A stretch of DNA of 64,000 bases from Terebella lapidaria (taxonomy: Eukaryota > Annelida > Polychaeta > Terebellida > Terebellidae), in NCBI GenBank assembly GCA_949152475.1, contig OX424555.1, positions 57,765,977 to 57,829,976 on the forward strand. The letters run 5' to 3'. The notes below the pieces were generated by a model, which was given only the letters and a program-made list of their open reading frames with translations, was not told the DNA's origin and did not search any database. Made by a program: the position numbers and the translations under genes. Shown in pieces: positions 24,951 through 36,300 of this stretch (its first letter is position 1; each line of letters starts with the position of its first letter).

Positions 24951-24974
24951 CAACATACATACATAGTTATAAAA

Positions 24975-25400
24975 CTCACATACGAATTGCTCTTGGCACC
25001 TGGGACTAGAAGCCATGGGGACAGCTCCCAGCACCGAGGCATGTGGGTCCACCAAGGGGATAGAACCTGGGATAGTTCGATAGACTGCCAGAGCTAGTGC
25101 ACATCACCTCAGGTAAAACCGCAGGCTCAAGTGCAAGCACCCAGACGATCATAGCCTTCCCTGAATCCCTATTGAAAATTGTCCCTGAGAGCCAGTTGCT
25201 CGCCTAGCCTTGGAAGTCACAAGAAGGCTTGTCTGGACTCACTATCCTGCTCTCTAGCTAAGACCGGTCAGACGAATGCCACCAAATGCTGGGAATATTT
25301 ATAATCCTGTTGGATATATAATATCCACGAGCAAATTTATATACAGCATCACATACGCTACTACCCCAGTAAAGACATGAGCCAATGACATGGATGCCAT
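24975..25400 (-). mobile_element. second, older LTR remnant of the same family
   Basis: On the minus strand, blocks such as ctctggcagtctatcgaact and ggttctatccc line up with the same LTR family but are more diverged than the neighbour at 24472. Two LTR copies of different age therefore stand in a row. Confidence 0.45.
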
Positions 25401-25445
25401 TAAGCTGTACGAGAGGTGGTCAATCCAATCGTTCGCATGATAGTG

Positions 25446-27815
25446 TCAGCATTGTGAGGATAAATCGATGGCAGCATTTGACCTGCCTGCCAGACTGGAT
25501 CCTGTATGAGTACGCACTTTGGTACTGCCCAGCATTTTAACTAGACCATGGAACAGAGCACTTTGAAACTGTGTTCCCTGACTCGAGTGTAACTGCTTGG
25601 TTGTGCCATGATACACCACCCACCTACCTATCATCAGCCTGGTCACCTTGTCTGTGGTTTGACATCGCAGTAAAAAGGAATCTGTGAAGTGGTTCCAAAT
25701 CACCAAGGTGTACCAATATCGATGCGGTGTAAACCGTTGGTTGTCCAGTATGTCCAGAGTGATCTGGTTGAATGGCATGCCCCTTTAACCACGGTTAAGC
25801 GTGGAGGCCCGGAGCCAGAAATCCTTCTCAAGCTTGGGACTGGGAGCACTGTATACAACCATGCCACGTTCAGATTGCAATCCGGTCAAGAAAAGCATTG
25901 TTGCAACCGAGCAATATTGTTCTGGATGTCCAGATGACCCGTCATCTCAAGGCGGTGGAGCTGATGGGGCATTTCCGTCCACAGTGCAGCAGGTAGCAGT
26001 AGCCGCCAGACAGCAGGCTTACTGTGTGCTCGCTCAAAGTGCCGGTGCAAGACGCGATCGCCTAGAAACAGTGGCTCCCACCTGAAGACTGAGGATTGCG
26101 TTTTCCCAGTGTAGGTCAAACAGTCCACGTGTTAAGGCTTCTTCCTAGCCTCAAGGGCAGTTATAACCAGTGCCAGGGCGGCATCTGCCCATTGCTCCAC
26201 AACCAGCTGCATGATAGAGTAACCGTTTAGATCAAACAATTCCTTCAGCTGCGCATCTAGAGTCGGAGTTATACTGGGTAGACTCCCACGAAGATAGTTC
26301 TTCCTGGAGGAACCACTCTGGCCATGCTGCAATTCCCAGATTGAATGTAGGATGGTTATATTGGTATCGCCGCATCCTCGCCATGGGGTGGACCCATGGT
26401 TGGTCAGGCGCCACAAATGTTTTAGTCATGCTGACTTGCGGTGTCCCTGGAAGGTCCAGCTCAAAATATGATGAGGAGTCCTCATTGATCACCAAATGCA
26501 AATCCCCACACAAATCAGATTCTTACAGCGTGACAGGTCTTTGAGTACAGTCAAAGGACGGACAATTTTCGTGACCTTATAGCTCACAAAGCTCAAAAAG
26601 ACCTCACATCTGCCACATTGCTTGACTAGGGTAACCTTCGAATGTTTCTCAGGTTTGCGGAGTCCGGTCTGAGGCCTGTTACAATGAGGCCCAAGTACAG
26701 AATCTCTTTAGTGAAGAGTTCACACTTGGATGGCTTCAGTTTGAGCTGTGCTTCGCGGATGCAACATAGCACCATCTGGAGGTTGGTCAGGGTCTCTTCA
26801 AAGTAGCGACCATACACGTCTACATCATCGATGTACACTATGCACTTTCCCAGAGGTATCCTTCCAGAGATACCATCTTCATGTACACTATGTACCTTCT
26901 TCAGAGACACCATCTCCATCAAGCACTCAAACATCATGGGCATGTTGCAGACCCCAAACGGCATTAGCCTTAACTGGTATTATCGTTTTTGGTGACAAAG
27001 ACGGTTTCCACCTTATCACTCTCTTCCATCTGGACCTGCCAATACCTGGAGGTCGAAGGCATAGGAATAGTGCAATCCGACCAGGGCATCAAAAGTTCCT
27101 TGATGTGTGGGAGGGGATTTGAGTCATTTCGAGTGGCATTGTTTATCTTCCGATAGTCAATGCATCTCTCCCGATAGTCAATGCATCTCCACCATAAACA
27201 CTGGACTCGCCTAAAGACTCTCACCGTGTTCAAGGATGTCTAGCTCGAGTAACGTCTGCATGCCACCTTCCGGTCAATGACCTCTTGGTGCATGATGGTT
27301 GCTTTGAGTAGATGCTGGAAGTCCACTGTTTGAGTGACACTCATGAAAAAATCAATGTGGTGCTTGGAAACGTCTGTCTTGCTGACTGCACCACCCGTAC
27401 CCATAAACACATCTGTATACTGCCAAAGCAGCTTGTGGAGCATGAGCAGTTGCTCATCACTCAGCCATGCTTTCAGAATTTGAGATTCCAAATGGTTAAG
27501 CAAGGTGGCGGGTTTGTCCCCGGGGCCGCAGGCAGTACTGCACATCACGTCATTGGGAAACAACTTGTAATACATGTACATCACGAGTATGCAAAATGCA
27601 GCAAAAGCCCATGATGTAGTACAACAGGAGCATCTTTGGGGCTCATTATGAGAAAAGGGATTCCACTGGGTTCGGACTTGACCAAAGCCCCTCCCAATGC
27701 AAGTCCCATATTCCGGACAAAAACATATGAACAAAAACACCATATTCCGGAAAAAATTGACCATTGGAAGGAATGCACCAAAGTTGTGGGCACATGCACC
27801 TCCACAACTCCACAA
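25446..27815 (-). mobile_element. Ty3/gypsy pol fossil, minus strand
   Basis: Pieces occur in the expected order on the minus strand: the segment before reverse transcriptase (about 27800-27240, LSDEQLLMLHKLLWQYTDVF), reverse transcriptase (about 27230-26630, YRKINNATRNDSNPLPHIKE and KCIVYIDDVDVYG), an RNase H/connection part (about 26510-26130) and an integrase core part (about 25780-25450, HSSQGTQFQSALFHGLVKML). It is badly broken (well over five breaks) and old. With the LTR at 24472 it forms one minus-strand element whose gag side lies towards 31.8 kb. Confidence 0.8.
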
Positions 27816-28371
27816 CCTTCAGATGACATGACCATAGCACAGGCCAGTCGGAGCTGGAATGAACAGGTAGGACCATTTTTGTCTTGTTATCGATTGCATA
27901 TATTGAGAAAATTATAACTTTAAACACACCTACGATGTGAATCATCCGCATTCTATCAATATCTAATGAACTCGATATCTCAGCTTATGGGCAACGTTAT
28001 TGGCAATTCAACTAATTTTCAGACTTTTGTAGATGTATGTTCGAAAAGGTGTTTCCCATTACAGTTACCCATTTTGTCTTGTGATTGATTGCATTTCTTA
28101 CCCCGGTATTACGATTTATTAATTACCAAATTATTAATTACCAAATTATTAATTGGGGCCTCCTCTATGTAGGTATTTTTATCTTTATCAGTTACATCCA
28201 ATGATCACAAAATTATTTCATGACCATGATGACTGGAATGATAATATATCATTTATTTTAATTTTTGATATCTGTGTCGATCAGTTCATTGAATATCAGC
28301 ATATTTTGAAAATCTAGTCCACTGCCACATTGTCCACATTGAAAACCGATATGGTGACCTATGTTTTTTAC
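27816..28371. other. no feature beyond short AT-rich repeats
   Basis: Contains attaattaccaaatt repeated around 28118-28155. Otherwise unremarkable, lying between the gypsy fossil and the hairpin-ended element. Confidence 0.4.
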
Positions 28372-29830
28372 GTTACCGGACCTATGGTCCGATAACCTAT
28401 TGGCATGGCATTGCATCCGTCGTCCGTCGTCGTCGGCGTCGTCATCGGCGTCGTCGGCGTCATCCGTCCACATTTTTATCCTTAAAGTTTATGATCGGAT
28501 CTTTTTGAAATGTTGCACAAAATTACCTAAAAATATTTCAAAAGGGGGATATTTTTTTGTTTTTCGATTTTCGCATTTTTTTTCAAAATGGTGGCCATTT
28601 TCGCCGAAAACGGCCAATTTTTTGGCAGCCATTTTCTCAAAAACTGTTCAGACAGTTTTGAGATTTTAATCTCAAAAGATTGCGCTCACATACCTCTGTG
28701 ATGTGTATAAGTTTCGTTGCCCCTGAATCGCCGGTCTGCGTGTAGCGGACATTTTCATTTTCTCGACGGGTCCCAAATGGGACTTTCTCATGTTAAATTC
28801 TCCTATCCTTTATAATGGGACACATTATGCCTAATATCTCACTTAATATTGAGATTAGAGACTAGGAATCAATTGCGGACACATAGGAAATGATAAATGC
28901 TGATTATTGTCATGACCGTGAATTTGACCTTTGACCTCATTTTCAAGGTCAGAGCACAAAATGGCTAATGTCTCGCTTATTATCGACTTTACAGCTTAGA
29001 AATCAATTGTGCACATATAGGAAATGATATAGTCAGAATATTCTGATGACCTTAAACTTGATCTCTGACTTCATTCTCAAAGTCAAAGAACAAAACGGCT
29101 AATATCTCGCTCATTATCCACTTAACAGCTTGGGACTAAATTGTGGACGTATAGGAAATGATGTATGCCGAATATTTGGATGATCTTGAATTTGACCTTT
29201 GACCTCATTTTCAAGGTGAGGCACAAAATGGCTAATATCTCGCTCATTATCGAATTTACAGCTTCTGAATCAATTGTGGACATAATAGGAAATGATATAG
29301 TCCGAATATTGTGATGACCTTGAATTTGACTTTTGACCTCATTTTCAAGGTAAAAGAACAAAATGGCTAATATCTCGTTTACTATCGACTTTACAGATTA
29401 GGAATCAATTGTGGACAGATAGGAAATGATATATGCTGAATATTGTCGTGACCTTGAATTTGACGTTTAACCTCATTTTCAAGGTCTCACAGGACAACTT
29501 GGCTAATATCTTGTTTGATATCAAATTTACAACTCAGGATTCTGTAGTAGACCTACAGCAAATGATATATGCTGAATATTCTGATGACCTTTCATTTTAC
29601 TTTTGGTTTCATTTTCAAGGTCACAGGACATAATGCCTAATATCTCTCTTATTGCTGAATTTACAGCTTAGTAATCGATTGTGAACGTATAGGAAATCAT
29701 GTACTGTATGCTGAATACTCTCGTGACTTTGAATCTGACCGTGACCGTATTTTCAAGGCCATGGGACAAAAGAGCTATTATAATTATATTGTCCGGTAAC
29801 CTATCTTAGCCCTTGGGCTATTTTTTTCCT
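28372..29830. mobile_element. non-autonomous element with hairpin ends and a 134-bp minisatellite core
   Basis: It begins GTTACCGGACCTATGGTCC (itself a hairpin) and ends near GTCCGGTAAC at about 29790-29800, followed by the palindrome TAGCCCTTGGGCTA (29807-29820). Between lie a GTCGTC-rich stretch and about seven tandem units of 133-137 bp. The phrase (g/a)gctaatatctcgctcatt recurs near 28829, 28963, 29097, 29230, 29364, 29501 and 29634. Hairpin ends plus core repeats resemble Helentron-associated elements of invertebrates; that assignment is inference. No protein is encoded. Confidence 0.65.
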
Positions 29831-30265
29831 TCTATATTACCCTGAAGATATTCCCTTCAGTTCACGATGTTAAAATTGCTGACTTTATAGGTCAATTTCT
29901 CGCAATGTGACGATGTTTGTGCAATTTAGTGAAATTTTTCCGAGTCAAATCCAAGTATTTTTGCAACTTAGAAGCGTATAGTTATTAAAAGGCTGTTTAT
30001 TTATTGAAATCCATCTACATATATATTTTTTGTACTCAAAACCAATAATAACTCTTGACCAATGAAATAACTGCCAGTTAATTCGTGTGTGGATTATTTT
30101 TCTCTGCAAAAACTCCTTTTACGATCACTTTGTGAGCAACACAGAAGGAAGAAAATAACGCGTTTTCACGTGTATCTACCTACTAATACATACTTCGTCG
30201 TAACTCTTATAACAGGAAAACACAGCATGGTGACATATCATTTTTATCTTTTATTTTTAACATAA
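29831..30265. other. no gene seen
   Basis: AT-rich spacer between the minisatellite element and the LTR at 30266. Confidence 0.4.
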
Positions 30266-30995
30266 TGTGTGGCGATTTTGCCCGAAGATCACGGCAGGAG
30301 ATTCTTTGTAAACACTACTCTTGTTTCTGGCCGTTTCGTGTTCGAAGCACGTGCGTCACTTAGTGACGTATTGTCTTTTATCGATCCACTATATTTTAAC
30401 AATGGCTATACGTCATCCGTCGTCTCTCGTGCTTTGGGGGTTATAAATACTCCCGAGCCGCTGTGTGTGTTGGGAGTTGTCTGAGCAAGCAAGGCGAGAG
30501 GACGACAGGTGAGCTCAGCCATGAGTTCCTTGTCCCTTCTCGGCTAAGGGGCCCGTAAGGCCTCAGGGACGACTTCCAATAGGGGGCCCAGGAGGAGGAC
30601 CGTGATGATTCGTTGCTCGTCCCTGTGACCACCGGTCTCTCGCTCTGGGATGGTGTGACACATGCTCTGGCAGACCGTCTGGCTGTCCAGGGTTCTATCC
30701 CTGCGGCAGTGCCGTCGGCGAGGCCGGCCAGCAACATGCCCACGTGCTCGAGTTCTGTGGTGCCGCTCCCATGGCATATCAGGCTCCGCACACGGCTACA
30801 TTACCATAACTATGTATTATGCATGTTGTATACGATGATGATGTTGTTGATGTTGATGATGAGGGGGATGATGTTGTGTTATGATGTGATGTATGACGGC
30901 CGGACTGGTCCAGATGGGCTGTTACCTTGTTGTAGTTCTAGTAATTATGACGCCCGCCACGTGCGCCCTGTGCGTCGAGGGCGTCGAACGTTACA
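30266..30995 (+). mobile_element. LTR, plus strand (fossil)
   Basis: It starts TGTGTGGCGATTTTGCCC like the LTR at 17432, has TATAAATACT at about 30441, and ends near CGTTACA. An internal run of (GAT)n/(GTT)n lies at 30834-30890. It is opposite in orientation to the adjoining gag fossil, so it is probably an independent solo LTR in or beside the older minus-strand element. Confidence 0.65.
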
Positions 30996-30999
30996 TATA

Positions 31000-31800
31000 C
31001 AAAGATGATTATAGCAGCATAAATTAAGGAAGATTATGAAAATTTTCAGGTGTTGCTATCCACCTTAAGTGTAACTGGAAGATCGATCAGACCCTTGATA
31101 GGGATAAAGTCGTTACCCTCTCTGAAGAGTTGATAAATGCTGGGGTCGCGCAACTCAATGTTGTGGAGGGTTGGATGCTGCCTGTAAATGCCTGCAGCCA
31201 CGAGGGTGACTTCTGACAAAATCAGATGGAGGGACCAACATGCCTACCGGACGTGCGCACAGATTGATGGACGTCATGGAACCCCGAAGAGATCGACAGT
31301 CTGGCGCGGCTCTGCGGCCGAATCCTCCTTGTCATTCCTGAAAGGCACTGAGGGACAGTACCTGGATGCAATGTGAGTCTCCACGGCGTCCGTAGTCAGT
31401 TTCTCTCATGGCGTTGTCAATGCTCAGTTCCAGGGGGCGCGTTTGGCAGGGGAAATGTTGGAAGTTCAATCGTGGCTCGGGCATGTTACCCTAACAGCCC
31501 CTATCCCATAACTGCTCCAACAGGTCCGGATACTGGAACCAGAAATGGCCCTGCTCTGAGCAATAAAAGCAGGAGTGGTTGGCACCAGGGCCGGACGAAA
31601 GGGCACAGCATTGTGCTCTGCCTGGAACTTCCATCCCCACACAGTGTGCAATCATTTGCAACGTGCCGAGGCCCCATACGTCATATATGGGAAACAATGT
31701 AGCCGATCAATAAAAGATAGACGTTGCCCGGCCACAATGAAGGAGCCAAATTATGTTGTCCAGTTGCGACCAAAACACCTGTTCTGATGTATGGGCAATT
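31000..31800 (-). mobile_element. gag fragment with zinc-knuckle-like motif, minus strand (fossil)
   Basis: About 31697-31490 on the minus strand encodes a CCHC-type nucleocapsid-like stretch (CFYCSEQGHFW). Its orientation and position fit the gag side of the minus-strand gypsy element at 24.5-27.8 kb, separated from pol by later insertions. It is broken and old. Confidence 0.5.
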
Positions 31801-32240
31801 TCGCCACATTATAAATCATATTTTCCAGTAGTGAAATCTGCATAGTGAGTTGAACTACTTACAAACTGTAAACATCTTACAGACATTCCAATTACATTCC
31901 TATGACATTCTATTGACTGTGTAAAAAAAACAAAAAAAACAACAAGTGTGCTCGGTTAAAATATTTATGTATTTTAATTTATAAGAAATCAAAATCAGGA
32001 ATATGCTGTAGTAATTAGTATAATATATAGTCCATTATCCATCCCCTGAAGTTAAAGTAGCCTACTTGAAGACCCAGGCCAGTCCCATAAGTTTCAAATG
32101 TTCCGCCACAGGTAGGCAGTGCAAACGATTTTCAACCGTGAACGTGAGCGCCATCTGTCGGTGGCGAGTGAAATTTGCTGTCAAAACTACTCGCACATTT
32201 TGGTGATATGGGGCCAAAATAACGACTGAATACTATCAAT
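31801..32240. promoter_or_regulatory. NEURL4 upstream region and 5' UTR
   Basis: The 130 bp before the ATG is richer in GC and contains gagcgccatctgtcggtggc at about 32147-32166, whose ends form a short GCGCCA/TGGCG inverted pair. No TATA box stands at a convincing distance. The transcription start cannot be located from sequence alone. Confidence 0.35.
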
Positions 32241-33314
32241 ATGGCCATGTATTTCCACAGTAGGACGGGATCGCTGTGCACTTTGAGTAACGGTGGTAAA
32301 ACCGCTCAAAGAAATCACCCAACGCAAGAATTCAACAACGGCGTGGTCATAACTGCGCAGACATTGCCAACCAACCATTTGTTTGAAGTCAAAATTGACA
32401 AGAAGGTGATCAGTCAGTCACAGTGGTCCATCTCATATTAGTCCTTTAGTCCATTTTCAGTCATTAAGTCTTAGAGAATCAGTTGTAGTTGTATTATCTT
32501 CTAGTGCTGCTAGATTGTCCCTTTGTCCCAAGTTTAAGAGATTTGACAGTATCTTGTAGACTTGTTTCTTACAATACACTACACCAGGTGCAATACACAA
32601 CTTTCATTCGTTCTGAATACTTTGCGAGCTCTGATTTTGCCAGAGATGTATTGAGGTTTATGATGCCAGTAGGTCATTTTCCAAAATTTATTCCCAATTA
32701 GAATACTCGTTCACAAAAATCTCTGTTTTAGTAGCGCTCCTAATCAAATTCAACTTCAAACACCCGTTTTACATTTCTCATAATCTATGAAACTGAACAA
32801 GTTGTTTGGGCAAAAATCATCATCAAAACGATTCTAGGCTTTGCCAGCCAGTTTGCAAAAGGCAAATTAGCTGGCTAGCTGCCTAACTAAATAAAACTTG
32901 GGTGTTTAGACTGAACATGCTATGTATATCTCTTAACAGCTAACATATATTATTGACAGCTCACATCATGGAGTGGCTCTATTGAAATTGGTGTGACATC
33001 ATGCGATCCAAGCAGTCTGGAGTTCCCCACCAGTGCAACAGGCTTCAGAGAAGGTACATGGAGCATGTCCGGCACGTCAATAATGAAAGACGGTCACACT
33101 GTCATTGAAGAGTATGGCTCAGACTTGGACCAGCTGGCTGAAGGTGACAAAGTGGGAGTCATGAGAACGTCTGCAGGCGCGTTGCATTTTTATGTGAATG
33201 GCACTGATCAAGGTCTGGCAGCATCGGACATTCCAGAAGAGGTGCATGTGCTCGTCGACTTGTACGGAAAGTGTGCACAGATCACCATTGTTGAGGACAT
33301 GGGTCGGGAACAAG
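32241..33314 (+). CDS. NEURL4: NEURL4 exons 1-2: NHR1
   Basis: Residues 1-173. Exon 1 starts [20 protein letters not shown] and holds the FNNGVV and LFEVKIDKK blocks. Exon 2 opens at [12 protein letters not shown] and holds the rest of the domain in one piece, ending with [19 protein letters not shown]1 thus uses two exons, whereas the later NHRs are cut into three or four. Confidence 0.93.
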
Positions 33315-36300
33315 GTTTGTTCGGTGACACTTCGGTTAATATACAGTTATCTAAAACCATCCCAGTGATTTATCATGCTCGGTAAATACTGATAGTTACC
33401 TACAACACATAATCTGAGAGAATCATTATGATTTGGTATATGTTTTAACATGATCCGTACCTTCATTTGCATTGATTAATCACTAACTGCAAATGTGTAC
33501 ATATTTTTTTCAGCAATGTGTAATGAGATGACGAATGAAGCTATTGCCGAGGCCAGTGCAGCAGCCACAGTTGCACAGTCTTCTGAGCGGCTCTGCTTCC
33601 ATGAAAAATGCGGAAACCTTGTCAAGCTCACAAACATGCGCCTAACGGCAGAACGCCGCAAGCCCATGGACGAGTTCAATAACGGTGTCGTAATGACGAA
33701 CCGACCAATCAAAGATGATGAAATGTTTGAAGTGAGTATATAAATTTCTGATTCACAGGTTGGATACAGAAATCAGGTCAATTTTACAAGTTTGGTTTCA
33801 ACAGTTCATCTCCATGATAATGTGATCGCTAAATAATATATTTGTTCTTGAGGTTATAAATACTGTGAAGAGTTTCTCAAAGCATTTTGTGAATTGGTGA
33901 AATTGAACCTCTGCTTGATGACATATCCACTTTAGATTCGCCTGGATCATTTGGTTGACAAATGGTCGGGCTCCATTGAGGTGGGGGTCACAACTCACAA
34001 CCCCTCCTCTTTGGAATTCCCCGCGACTATGACGAACATGAGGTCAGGTAAGACGCGGGATTTGAGCAATTCATGTGAGTATTTTTTTTATCATTTAAAT
34101 TGAATGCTGTTGTCTGTTCACATACATAATCCCTCTTGTCTTCATACATGTAAGCCACCCATTTAGATTTGCCGACTGTTAATGTTTGTCACACCTTCCT
34201 GCCTGTCTGTGAGCAAGAATATATACCATTTTCTACTAGTACCAGCCCACTTAGTATTGTGATGCATGTCACTTGTAGTGAGAAATTTTTATTATGATGA
34301 GTGAAAAGGTGAATACCGATGGGAATGATATTTAAAGACGAAAGCTTTGGAGATAGCAGCACACAATTATATGACGTTTGATTAACATTTTTTTAGACTG
34401 ACATAATAGAAGAAAAAATAATATTAAGTAATGCCCAAACATATTATGTGGCATAGCATTCATCAATATGTAGGAGTTTAAGGGATCCTTCATAAGATAC
34501 TTTCTATCATTATCTGAAATTTCGCTCTTGATCAATAAGGTGCTAGATACTGTCGTGTGATTACTTCAAGTTATCATAGTTAAAACATGCTTTGGCCCAT
34601 GTACATCCTAAAGAATAAAATTGATGCCAACCTACCATACAGTGGCATGTTATGTGACATATAAGGCATCAATTTTAGTAGAATTCACTTTCAGTTTGAA
34701 TGCATTGTTGTTGAACATGAAACTTATCCTATACTTGCCAAATGTTGAAAAAATTTGTGCACCTGGTGTCCTTGTTAGTGATATGTTCCTCTAAATAATA
34801 CTATGTAGTATAAATATGCAATATATATGCCACTAACAAAACCTTTTCTCGGTTGTTTGCATATATGCATTGTTGCTTGTCCCATACGTATAAGACAAAC
34901 TCCATGAGATTTCTGGTGTTGTGTTAAAAACTGCACCTAATACTGCAGCACCATAGCGTGTGTGTGAACTTCCCATTACATTGTATACTGTGTTTGACGT
35001 TTTATTTGTCTCCAGTGTCATGAGTATAACGAAACAAATTAATATCAGTGATTAGTTTTCATGTACACGGTGTAGCTGACTGTTTGTGTTTTCACACAAT
35101 AGGTGTCACTCTCAGTACTCACCAGAATAAATACTTTTGGATATCCACTAGTGTCTTTGTTTCAACTTTTTTTTGGAATTGTTTTAGACTCAGAGATATA
35201 CAGATTTCATAAACATGTATCTTCACTCAGACTGTATAGCACTGAATTGATTGTGCCAAATGTTGTGTAGATTTTAAAACATATTTCATTGTCTGCAGTA
35301 TAAAGCTAAGATCAGTAGTTCACGATGGTCACAAATTCAAATTATACCGTAGCAGAAAATACTGTGAGAGATATAAAGAGCACCTGAAAATATGTTGAAC
35401 GGAACTTTTATCAATTCATAAAATCAATGACTAATATGATTGTGAATGCAAATTTGTGACTTTAGCTTCACACAAAAGCACATTTCTATCCTGTTCGTTC
35501 CCTCGTCAGGTACTATAATGATGAGCGGCTGTGGAATTTTGACAAACGGGAAAGGAACAAGGAGAGAATATGGTGAATTCAACCTGGATGAGCTCAATGT
35601 AAGTATACAAAATTTAATACAAATTCTCATTGTGTCATCCACAATTACATGCACACGAAAATAACACGTCAACTTCTTTTCAGGAAAACGACCGGATCGG
35701 CCTAATGCGAAAAACAGGTGGCGCACTGCACTACTACATAAATGGCATTGACCAAGGTGTAGCGGCTACTAGGACCCCCCAGCAGGTGTGGGGAGTGGTT
35801 GACCTGTACGGGATGGCGGTCAAGGTGACCATCCTTGACCAACAGGAGGTGACCACCCAGCCAACTTACCACGGGGATAACACATCCGTCAACAACCGAA
35901 CTAATAACTACATCCGTCGCATGCAGGCGCTTGATGCCGAGGGTGGGTGACACTGGTACCTCAGAAATCACAGGATTTGTGTTTGGATGGCCATCACAAG
36001 AATATTCCTAGTTACTTTTGATATATTGTTAAATAACAGTTTTTGTGAAATTTGTGTCTTTTTCAGATGAAACATCGCTCGGCGACCACGAGCGTCTGCT
36101 GTTTCACCCCCGCTGTGGGATGCATGCAGCAGTCATCAACAACCAGCGCTCAGCTCACCGTCCCAAGTATGTCCCGAGGTGCCAGTATTAACCTCAGAAT
36201 TGTTGGAGTACATAAATCTAGATACATATTCACCATATTGCTGTTGATGTAACATTAAAATGTGATGTTCAGTAAAAAAATAGTGTTACTTTTAATAATA

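Noticed and set aside
28360-28470. GTCGTC-rich open frame as a serine-rich protein
   Set aside because: It is simple sequence at the start of a repeat element and has no start context or splice sites.
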